Below, piece by piece: positions 48,801 through 54,764 of a stretch of 64,000 bases of DNA. Both the position numbers and the translations under genes were made by a program. Within the stretch, counting starts at the first letter, position 1. Each line of letters begins with the position of its first letter. Origin of the DNA: Geodermatophilus sp. DSM 45219. Its GTDB lineage: Bacteria; Actinomycetota; Actinomycetes; Mycobacteriales; Geodermatophilaceae. The stretch spans positions 1 through 64,000 of the forward strand of contig NZ_FNIQ01000002.1 in the NCBI RefSeq assembly GCF_900104025.1. Reading direction: 5' to 3'. The notes beneath the pieces were generated by a model that searched no databases, had not been told where the DNA came from, and saw only the letters and a program-made list of their open reading frames with translations.

Positions 48801-51182
48801 GCGTGGACCGCGACGACGTTCGACCGGTTCGACAAGCCGACCGTGGTGACCGACAGCCTGGGGAGCACCCAGCGGTTCAGCTACGACCGCAGCGTCGAGC
48901 CGCGGGGCTTCCTCACCTCGGTCGACGACTCGGTCGCCGGCACGCTGAGCGCCGCCTACGGGCCCGACGGCCAGGTGGTGCGGCAGAGCCTGCCGGGGCA
49001 GGTCACCTTGCGGATCGGCTACGACCCGGCCGGCATCCCCGTGTCGCGCGACTACACGGCGCCCGACGGGCCGGATGCGGACACCACCGAGGACAGGCTC
49101 GCCTTCTCGGCGGTGGTCGAGAACGGCGCCGGCCAGTACATCAGCCACGAGACGGCGGCCAGCGCCAAGACCTACGCCTACGACGTGCTGGGCCGGCTCA
49201 CCGACGTCCGCGACCTGACCCGAACCAGCACCGGGGTCTGCAGCTGGCGGAAGTACACCTGGAACGACCGGGCCGGCCGCCAGTCGCTGTCGGCCACGCG
49301 GACGGCGGGGCAGACCTGCACCGACCCGGCCACCACGGCCGGTGCGGCCACCACCGGCTACGGCTACGACTCCGCCGACCGGCTGCAGGCCACCACGGGT
49401 GCCTCTGCCGGCACCTACGCCTACGACCCGCTGGGGCGGATCACCACCGCTCCGGTCGCGAGCAACCCGGGTGCGACGGTCACCAACAGCTACTACGCCA
49501 ACGACCTGGTGGCCGGCCAGGAGATCAGCGGCGTCGCCCGCACCCGCTGGACGCTGGACGCGCTGCAGCGGTTCTCCACCTACACCGCCGAGGCGTGGGC
49601 CAACGGTGCGTGGGCGAACGCGGTCACCAAGACCAACCACTACGACTCCGACGGCGACAGCCCGGCCTGGATCGCCGAGGACGCCACCCTGCCCGACGAG
49701 GTCACCCGGTACATCGACGGGCTCGACGGCCAGCTGGCGGTGCAGACCGGCAAGACCGGCGACCGCGTACTGCAGCTGATCGACCTGCACGGCGACGTCA
49801 TGGCCACCCTCCCCATCCGGGACGGCGCCGCCAGCGGGGACTGGGCCGGGCTGCGGCACCAGGCGGCCGACGAGTTCGGCAACCCGACCGACCTGGCCAC
49901 CGGCGCGACCACCGCCTCCACCGGCGCACCGCCCGGCAAGGGCAACCGGTACGGCTGGCTCGGCGGCGCCCAGCGCTCCAGCGAGGCCCTCGCCGGGGTC
50001 CTGCTCATGGGCGTTCGCCTCTACGACCCCGCCACCGGACGGTTCTGGTCACAGGACCCCGAACCCGGGGGCAACGCCACCCCGTACGACTACTGCGGCG
50101 CCGACCCGGTCAACTGCACCGATCTCGACGGCCGCTGGGGCTGGCTGAAGAAGTCGCTGAAGAAGGTCGCCCGGTTCGCCGAGGTCGCCTCCTACATCCC
50201 CGGGCCCATCGGCTCCGCCGCCTCAGCGATCTCGGCCGGCGCCTACGCCGCTACCGGCAACCGCCGCAAGGCCATCGAGATGGGCATCAGCGCGGCCGCG
50301 GCGATGGTGCCCGGCGGTCGAGCAGCCGTGCGGCTGGGAGCCGCAGCACTTCGCTCGGCAGGCAAGGTATCGGCCAAGGCCGGACGACCACTAGCCCGGG
50401 CATCCAAGCCGTGCAACAGCTTCACCCCGGGAACCGGCGTCCTCATGGCCGACGGCACCACGCTGCCCATCAGCCAGATCCAGGTCGGGGATCTCGTCGC
50501 CGCCCGCGACCCGATCACCGGCGAGACGTCGGCTCAACCGGTGCTCGACGTCATCGTCGGCGTAGGCGACAAGCACCTCATCGGCGTCACGACCTCCCGG
50601 GCTCCGCCTACTGCGCTCGGGTCGGAAGAGGTTGGCGCCGCGGCCGGCGCCGACTCCTGGACGGCCACCGCCGGCCATCCCATCTGGGTCGAAGGTGAGG
50701 GCTGGACGGACGCCGAGGACCTTGAGGTCGGCGACCGGACCGTCGGCGCAACTGGCGAACTTCGCATCGTCGTGGCGCTCGTCGATCACGGTTGGCGCGC
50801 TGACCAGACGGTCTTCAACCTCAGCATTGCGAACGTTCACACGTACGTCGTTGGTGATGTCGGCGACGGAACCGTGGTGCACAATAAGAGTTGTAGGCAA
50901 GGTGGTGTCTATGCTCTGACGACCGCGAGTGGAAAGGTGGTCCGAACAGGTCGTACGAATGACCTCGCGCGGCGGGAATCCGAACACGGTCGCATGTATC
51001 AAGGCCTCAACTTCGTGCCGCTGGCGAGGACAAACAATCGCTTCGCTCAGCGAGGACTGGAGCAGATGGTCCACAACCGATACCGGCCGATCCTCAACCG
51101 TGTAAGCCCCGTGTCCTCAAAGAATCCGGCTCGGCACCTGTACGCGGCAGCCGCCAAGCGCCACCTACGTGGGGGTAGATGA
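42867..51182 (+). CDS. secreted RHS/YD-repeat polymorphic toxin with HINT and GIY-YIG-like nuclease domains
   Basis: 2771 residues counted from the GTG at 42867 (GGAG 7 bases upstream; GTG at 42861 or TTG at 42780 are alternatives). Order: signal peptide (1-41, twin Arg then V-A-L-A-A-A-L-M-T-A-T-V-L-A, ending A-I-A-A); DNRLRE-like domain (about 400-563); ricin-type beta-trefoil with Q-W/Q-F motifs (about 675-815); jelly-roll carbohydrate-binding-like domain (about 1110-1252); YD repeats (about 1470-2355); RHS core from R-Y-G-W-L-G to D-L-D-G (2361-2422). Then come a hydrophobic linker and a HINT domain from Cys2516 to V-V-H-N (Asn2673). The last 98 residues are the toxin: G-V-Y (2680-2682), V-R-T-G-R-T-N-D-L-A-R-R with Arg2702/2703, His2707 and Glu2732, the GIY-YIG layout. 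The RHS shell should encase the toxin and HINT release it. The tail is visibly less GC-rich than the body, typical of toxin swapping. A small immunity-like gene overlaps its stop. Confidence 0.9.
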   Translation: MAGRGRIARWWRRAGRPQTVALAAALMTATVLASDLPAIAAPPPVPVADESRSGDEAGLTAPDAVSARTIARSTGQAVEVVGERTETSSTWVRPDGTFTRSEFAAPVWVQTGADATEPGSWAPVDLRLEVGADGAVRPMSHPRDVRLSGGGEGEVARMDLPGGSVAFRGVDRLPKPRLEGSRAVYADVRPGVDLVVEVNRTGFEQFWVIRDRPGRGRVPLELDLPMELVTEGVDTAVRTDGQVDVVDAAGTTLATLPKPNMWDASVDADLARPIAAPAPGLAGMAAGQPPAVPAAVEGGVQPVPASHEPYIAEQASPGHAPVTTTQPSSATGSPSGDEPSVRTGPATPGTGRPEARPVDVRVDKPGRGRTAFTFSPGRAFLDSPSTRYPVVVDPYVNAWTHFDTYVQSNVVNTDYSGSGELRLGTYDGGATVARSFLTMNLDGLQDKTIITSRLALWNWHSWSCERADWEVWWTNEASPATRWGSQPGWHRRIGVSADTQGYGSGACGDGWVWADITEATQWQSSRGVTRWGLGLKALNEGDNRSWKKFDSANAGIPPRLDVTYRNRPHTAGDLQISHSGFDAAGRLVSNPRPELSFVAAHPDGADVDAVFYVYEGSRLAFQQAVRVRSGERARLVVPDGVLKQGRAYKFRAAVYDDYTFGPDGWNRITPAHAPNKALDVPGCGVEAGLQMHQWDWNGGNCQRFGILMPRDGAGHHAFLARSGAGALDQAGCATTMGTRIITWYPHLASCQQFFLQPTRGDAAGQYRLLARNSGLAMDINGASVDNGAIVHLWGVNGCLCQEFRIDPAGDNGWESRIEFRTDFTAPGAPFVSSSNYPNNETWNGGAGTAGSFTVRPATGNTDVAGYEWGLDSPAAATNFVAGGGQVTFSVPIPTNGRHTLQVVARDHAGNRSPPVSYSFNVGRGGITQPAVGHHAVRRVRVTVDGDPSWTQVRLDYRRGEGATEFPVPIGHLTRPDGTGLTSTTGFLPLADVREAAIWDAGTTLGFVGGPVQLRATLRDASGVTYQTPWIGFTLDRDADGAATTDIGPGTVNVLTGDHVLSSTDAEEPGLSVSRTTSSRDPDSGLQPQREQFTANQAAIGTDTAGFAPNSVTVTRVADRGHSPGGALQVVPAGTGSTSDTFVAVGEGSGLQAGLQPGRRYRVSGWVFVPGATGLSPADPDDGLRIVVAARRADGTWTHARSDKAGTTDAWQQLSVDVTLPADATAAGVRLYSGFATGSNAPVLFDDLSLRQLWAPFGEAWNTGVTAEAAGTDYTRISLVETEVAQVDLAGGGRIWFTKGPNGWWPELGAEGLTLTVNAAEDSFTLTELDGTATVFRRTSPGVGDWLVDATTPPVASATTRYVYETTPQGVTRITRAVAPTQPGIDASACATAATPPVGCVVLEYDYAPANTARPSGLGDFPEQVRQVRMWTTDPATRTPSAEAVARYLYDNSGRLREVWDPRIEATGAPALKTRYEYDAQGRVTKLTPPGELPWSFTYGQAGDTVTGSGDWIDPNPGRLLAVSRPSLVEGTRDQVGPDIRTSVVYDVPTTRAAGGPYDLDAPAIATWGQTEAPTDATAVFGPETVPSVSTATASSPGSGGYSAATVHYLNAAGRAVNTASPAGPDAPVEGFIDTAAYDRFGNVVRTLEATNRLLALRRLPDAALTLGRLGLAGVSSAGAASALSSVTTYSPDGLDVLTSTGPTQLLAIGNDVASTQPVRDYTEYRYDEGKPDGLTYHLVTTETEGVKKADGTLADVDVTTNGYSPPTVCPGSGSGWRQGGQPTTVTVDAAGKKITTTVCYDDQGRAVQSRRAGAGGTDAGTVRTVFWTAGANPDDTECGGRPEWAGLPCVTRAAGPATGADTTRMAAELPVKRIRAYSRYGSAERVEESATGPVAGATATQTRTTVTTYDRADRVTSVAIATAGPGMVPVATTRHTYDPVSGDVTRIAKIDASGAESAAVVKTFDALGRMTRYDDGAGAWTATTFDRFDKPTVVTDSLGSTQRFSYDRSVEPRGFLTSVDDSVAGTLSAAYGPDGQVVRQSLPGQVTLRIGYDPAGIPVSRDYTAPDGPDADTTEDRLAFSAVVENGAGQYISHETAASAKTYAYDVLGRLTDVRDLTRTSTGVCSWRKYTWNDRAGRQSLSATRTAGQTCTDPATTAGAATTGYGYDSADRLQATTGASAGTYAYDPLGRITTAPVASNPGATVTNSYYANDLVAGQEISGVARTRWTLDALQRFSTYTAEAWANGAWANAVTKTNHYDSDGDSPAWIAEDATLPDEVTRYIDGLDGQLAVQTGKTGDRVLQLIDLHGDVMATLPIRDGAASGDWAGLRHQAADEFGNPTDLATGATTASTGAPPGKGNRYGWLGGAQRSSEALAGVLLMGVRLYDPATGRFWSQDPEPGGNATPYDYCGADPVNCTDLDGRWGWLKKSLKKVARFAEVASYIPGPIGSAASAISAGAYAATGNRRKAIEMGISAAAAMVPGGRAAVRLGAAALRSAGKVSAKAGRPLARASKPCNSFTPGTGVLMADGTTLPISQIQVGDLVAARDPITGETSAQPVLDVIVGVGDKHLIGVTTSRAPPTALGSEEVGAAAGADSWTATAGHPIWVEGEGWTDAEDLEVGDRTVGATGELRIVVALVDHGWRADQTVFNLSIANVHTYVVGDVGDGTVVHNKSCRQGGVYALTTASGKVVRTGRTNDLARRESEHGRMYQGLNFVPLARTNNRFAQRGLEQMVHNRYRPILNRVSPVSSKNPARHLYAAAAKRHLRGGR

Positions 51183-51640
51183 TGGCTCGATCGATACCAG
51201 AGGGGACAGTCTTCATAATCCCACCGCGGATGGCGGCACCGGCTCTCGGGGTAGTGGCACGGCGCCAACCACGGGGCACCTGCGTAGCCGCCTACATATT
51301 CGCGAGGGTATCGATGGATCACGCTGATGTGCTGCGCGCGCCTCTCCCCGACCCGACCGAAGCCTCGTACAGGGTGCGCTTTTCGGATCATGCCATACGC
51401 ACGGGTTCGTGGAAGGACCTCGGAGTCCATCCGCGTTTTGAACGCGCCCGATGGCCGTTCCCCGCGATTCGCCACCGTGACTATTTCACCGGCGAGTGCC
51501 AAATCCTGCAACTGGATGATCGGAATCCGCTCGTGGTGACTTCATCCCAGGCGGTCGACTGTGGTGAAGTGGGGCATCTGCCGCCTGACGGGATCATGGA
51601 TCCCTACATCTTCATGGAGACGGTGCTTCCAGAGCTCTAG
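51179..51640 (+). CDS. putative immunity protein for the RHS nuclease toxin
   Basis: A 153-residue (or 152 from the ATG at 51182) cytosolic protein directly behind the toxin, its start overlapping the toxin stop (ATGATGA). GGGGG precedes. The opening I-P-E-G-T-V-F-I-I-P-P-R and a central F-E-R-A-R-W-P-F-P-A with a final acidic I-M-D-P-Y-I-F-M-E-T resemble the Imm26 type of immunity proteins, but this match is only by eye. Base composition is lower in GC than the housekeeping genes, like the toxin tail. Small size, overlap and context make immunity the best guess. Confidence 0.72.
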   Translation: MMARSIPEGTVFIIPPRMAAPALGVVARRQPRGTCVAAYIFARVSMDHADVLRAPLPDPTEASYRVRFSDHAIRTGSWKDLGVHPRFERARWPFPAIRHRDYFTGECQILQLDDRNPLVVTSSQAVDCGEVGHLPPDGIMDPYIFMETVLPEL

Positions 51641-51652
51641 GAAGACGTTGCA

Positions 51653-51792
51653 TTAGTCGGTTAACAGGCGGCGGGCACAGATGAGGGTGACGGCCAGGCA
51701 GGCCAGTGCGGTGATCGTTGTGGCGGTGCGGTCGTATCGCAGACTGTCAGGCTTTTGTAGGACAGCAGCCAGCCAAGGGTGCGATCGACGAC
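51653..51792 (-). pseudogene. IS5 family transposase remnant (frameshifted)
   Basis: On the minus strand one frame reads V-V-D-R-T-L-G-W-L-L-S-Y-K-S-L and, after a frameshift near 51755, another reads R-Y-D-R-T-A-T-T-I-T-A-L-A-C-L-A-V-T-L then I-C-A-R-R-L-L-T-D-stop. Together they match the C-terminal end of IS5-family DDE transposases (V-V-E-R-T-x-x-W-L ... R-Y-D-R/R-Y-E-R ... L-x-C-x-x-I-C-x-R-R-L), including the region of the final catalytic Glu, here Asp. A stop codon also precedes V-V-D-R-T. Only about 45 codons remain. Confidence 0.75.
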
Positions 51793-52133
51793 TCAGCGGT
51801 GCGCATCCACGGCTGCGGCGGCAAGCTGCGCGACTCAGACACCGTGCCACCCAGCAACGACCCGTCCCACAGGCGGAACCCGCTACGGGGACGCTCCACG
51901 CGGTCTCAGTTGCTGCAGCCGGGCGTCCCAGGGAATCGGCCTCCGGCCACGTCGACGACCTCCGCACCGCGGTGGCCTCGGTGCCCGGCCGCTCACCGCA
52001 CGCCGCACGACCTTGCTGGCGCACTGACGCCGGGCTCCGGCCGCAGGTGGGACCGCTCGGCGTCGAAGGACCAGTCGTTTGCGTGCCGGCCCCGGGGTCG
52101 GCCGGCTCGGGCCAGCCGGCGACGGGCCCTGGG

Positions 52134-52311
52134 CACGTCACTGGGGGTCTAGGGGTCGCAGCTTCAGATCCTGTCAGCCTGACAGTGGAACCGCAGGTCA
52201 GAGGCGGATCGGCCGAGAGGGCCGGCCCGCCTCCCGCGTGAGTGCAGCAAGGCGGCCGGAGTGCAGCAGCAGTCACCACCGGAGCGCCTCGTCGAGCCGA
52301 TCTGCCGGCTC
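52134..52311 (+). repeat. island repeat, copy B (attR-like, decayed tRNA-Pro 3' half)
   Basis: 52134-52183 aligns without gaps with 39351-39400 (44 of 50 identical), covering anticodon arm, T arm and acceptor 3' strand of tRNA-Pro. The similarity continues through the terminator hairpin and the ACAGCAAC-like repeats to about 52275. It has no 5' half and cannot encode a tRNA. From 52262 it also matches copy D. Confidence 0.8.
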
Positions 52312-52392
52312 ACGTCGTCGTGCGGGCCCGACCTGGCCGTGGACGTCCGCTGTGACGGCGTCCGACGAGTGACCGGGGTGTTCCCGGACGAC

Positions 52393-53145
52393 CTACTCCC
52401 GTATCGAGGCGGTGACCTGGTGGAACGTCGGCAACCAGGCATGGTCCACATGGGCCGGTGCGAAGAGGACGAGGAGAACCGGAGAGGGCTCCTCGATCAA
52501 GTACAGGTGCAGGTGCAGCACCTCGTCCGAGGCCAGTTGCAGACTCCCGTCGAAGGTGCTGGTCTCGCGGCCGGCGATCTCGGTCCGGTCACCCGCTGGG
52601 GAGATCGTGCTGGCGGGCAAGGACGCCTGGATCTGTTCCCGTTGCTGCACGGGGTCTCTCGCGTTCAGCAGGGGCCTCTCGGCGACGTACAGGCCGACCG
52701 CCGACTCGGGGTCCCGCTCAGCCGCGCCGGCCGCCTCCTGCCGTGCGCTCGGCTCGCCGAGGAAGACCCCGGACCAGTCGATCGGGGCCAGCACGGCCTG
52801 ACCCTCCGTCCCCGGTCGGCGCCATGGTTCCCAGTCGCGCGGGACGTCCGCCGAGTAGCCGCCGACCCCCAGCTGCCGCGTGACCCGGTCGGTCTCGCGC
52901 TCCCACGGTCGCCAGAGCACGAGGAGCACAACGGCCGCCGCCAGCAGGATCGCCCCGACGACGGGCCACAGCGGCCACCGGCGTCGCTGCCGGGCCGACG
53001 CCGGCTCGCCGGGCGCCGAGGAGGGGGCGGACGGCGGGCTGTCCGGAGCGGCGTCCTCGCCGGGTGGGGTCGAGGTCTCCCGGCGGGGCGCACTCCTCTT
53101 GCCGAAGGGGTACACCTCCGCAGACGAGCCCTCGTCGGCGCTCAC
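52393..53145 (-). CDS. membrane-anchored extracytoplasmic protein of unknown function
   Basis: A 250-residue protein. Residues 1-55 are hydrophilic and Pro/Ser-rich (cytoplasmic), residues 57-80 form one membrane segment (P-L-W-P-V-V-G-A-I-L-L-A-A-A-V-V-L-L-V), and the rest is outside. The outer domain starts Y-S-A-D-V-P-R-D-W-E-P-W and ends F-H-Q-V-T-A-S-I-R-E. This outline resembles the PsbP/LpqN-like fold, but that is inference. It is the last gene of a minus-strand trio with the genes at 53335 and 54765. Confidence 0.7.
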   Translation of the reverse strand: MSADEGSSAEVYPFGKRSAPRRETSTPPGEDAAPDSPPSAPSSAPGEPASARQRRRWPLWPVVGAILLAAAVVLLVLWRPWERETDRVTRQLGVGGYSADVPRDWEPWRRPGTEGQAVLAPIDWSGVFLGEPSARQEAAGAAERDPESAVGLYVAERPLLNARDPVQQREQIQASLPASTISPAGDRTEIAGRETSTFDGSLQLASDEVLHLHLYLIEEPSPVLLVLFAPAHVDHAWLPTFHQVTASIRE

Positions 53146-53334
53146 GGCCGCAGCCGTCTGCGCGACGGGTCACCGCACGACGACTGCCCCTGCTCCGCCG
53201 ATCCCGGTCCACCGCGCACCGACCGCACACCGGGCGCTGCGGGGTGGCGTCGCCGGGTCGCCGTCGTCGGGCGCGGAGCGACGTCCACGTCTGCCCACAG
53301 GGGTGGGGAGTACCGTCCCCGGAGGCAGGGGGGC

Positions 53335-54636
53335 TCACCGGTCAGCATCTCGCTGGCCGGCGGACGCGTCGCCTGCCGTGGGCGCTGCTCCACCCGTCGG
53401 GCCGGCCGTCCCGACGACGCCGGTAGGGCGGCGACGTCGTCCGATCAGCAGCCCCGCGGTCAGTGCCCCGAGCACGAGCAGCACCACCACGCCCCACATC
53501 CACCACGCGATGCCCCCGTCGTCGGGCACGAGATCGTCGACGGCGTCCTCCCGGGCGGCGGCGCGGTCCTGGGCGAACGTGAGGTAGTCGCGGGCGAGAG
53601 CCGAGTCGAAGTACGTCGTCGCCGTTCGCAGCCGCTCGGCCGCTGCCGCGTACTCCCCCCGGTTGATCTGTGCGAGCCCGTCCGCGAAAGCGATGTCGAA
53701 GCCGGATCGCGTGGCCGTGACGCCGGCGCCGACCAGCGCCGCCTGGATGCTGGCGGCCCCGACCGCGGAGACGACGAAGGACGGGTCGCAGTCGGCCAGG
53801 GCGAGCACGGCGCCGGTGGCCCGGTCGATGACGGGTCCGCCGTTGAGCCCACCGGCGAGCGAGCTCGTCAGGGTCTGGCCCCCCGTCAGCCTGCTGCCGT
53901 CCAGACGCACGGGTTCGACCGCGGGCCGCAGGGTGCGTGTGGTCGGAGCCGACTGCGACACCTCCCAGTCGAGTCCGGCGACCGCCGCATCGTCGACGGG
54001 CTCCTGGGTCGGGGACAGGCTGGCGGTCGGCAGGCCTCCGGCGCCGATGCGCAGGAGCGCCACGTCGGTCGGGCCTGAGGGCTGGTTGACGAGGGTGGCC
54101 GGCACGGGCTCCTCCTGGTCCGCGCTGAGCAACACGACCTCGTAGCGTTCGTGGGGGACGACGATGCAGTGCTCGACCCGCCGGTAGCAGTGCTGGAGGT
54201 GCTCGTCGATCGCGGGGTCCGTCGCGTGGGTGGGACCGGTCGCGTCGTTCCCGTCCACCAGCTGCGCGCCGATCTGCTCCACGAAGAGTCGGTTGGCGGC
54301 CGGGACGGTCACCGTGTCCAGGTCCTCCCGGAGCAGCCGGTACAGCGTCGCCACGACGCCGTCCCCGGTCACCAGCACCCCGGTCGCCTCGGCTTGCGGC
54401 ACCTCGTAGGTCCCTTGGTGGATGACCACGTCGCCGGTGGAGTGGTTGACGTGGGCGATCGTCACGTCCGCGATCACGTTGATGCGCACGAGCGCGGCCT
54501 GCGTGCCCACCAGCTCGGTGTCCACCGTGGCCGGCTCACCCCCGGCGGGACCCGCCTGAGCCGCCGGCATCAGGGCGAGGAAGGTGACGAGGACCGCGGC
54601 GGCGGAGCCGATGCGGCGGATGAGCGTCGTTGACAT
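53335..54636 (-). CDS. secreted trypsin-like protein without catalytic His/Ser, C-terminal membrane anchor
   Basis: A 433-residue protein. A signal peptide (1-29, ending A-A-Q-A) precedes a chymotrypsin-fold-like domain. The Asp strand T-D-V-A-L-L-R-I is intact, but the His position reads V-V-A-T-L-Y-R and the Ser loop reads G-L-N-G-G-P-V-I-D where proteases have G-x-S-G-G-P. A helical stretch (about 310-365) with TPR-like A-Q-I-N-R-G-E-Y-A-A-A-A-E-R follows, then a membrane segment (about 377-400) and a basic tail. It is probably a binding or scaffold protein, not an enzyme. ATG at 54636 has GGGGG 8 bases upstream. Confidence 0.75.
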   Translation of the reverse strand: MSTTLIRRIGSAAAVLVTFLALMPAAQAGPAGGEPATVDTELVGTQAALVRINVIADVTIAHVNHSTGDVVIHQGTYEVPQAEATGVLVTGDGVVATLYRLLREDLDTVTVPAANRLFVEQIGAQLVDGNDATGPTHATDPAIDEHLQHCYRRVEHCIVVPHERYEVVLLSADQEEPVPATLVNQPSGPTDVALLRIGAGGLPTASLSPTQEPVDDAAVAGLDWEVSQSAPTTRTLRPAVEPVRLDGSRLTGGQTLTSSLAGGLNGGPVIDRATGAVLALADCDPSFVVSAVGAASIQAALVGAGVTATRSGFDIAFADGLAQINRGEYAAAAERLRTATTYFDSALARDYLTFAQDRAAAREDAVDDLVPDDGGIAWWMWGVVVLLVLGALTAGLLIGRRRRPTGVVGTAGPTGGAAPTAGDASAGQRDADR

Positions 54637-54764
54637 CGCTGAACCCCCAGGGGTCCCTGCCGGTCGGAGCGGCCACCGCGTCCGGTGACCGCTGGCCCGG
54701 ACGGAGCGGTTCCCGGTGTGCAGCCCGAGCGGTGTGCCGTCCGCCTCGAGCCCGTGTCCCGATC

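Larger units (their letters stand above)
51641..52392. other. remnant region at the right end of the island
   Basis: 752 bases holding an IS5-type transposase fragment (51653-51792), unassignable sequence (51793-52133) and copy B of the tRNA repeat (52134-52311). No intact gene was found on either strand. Confidence 0.65.

Noticed and set aside
52134-52183. Copy B considered as a second functional tRNA-Pro
   Set aside because: The 5' half is absent, and the anticodon stem and T arm carry mismatches; it cannot fold into a tRNA.
52261-54078. A 605-codon plus-strand frame opposite the two minus-strand membrane protein genes
   Set aside because: The minus-strand frames show signal peptides, membrane segments and a trypsin-like fold; the plus frame is Gly/Arg-rich shadow.
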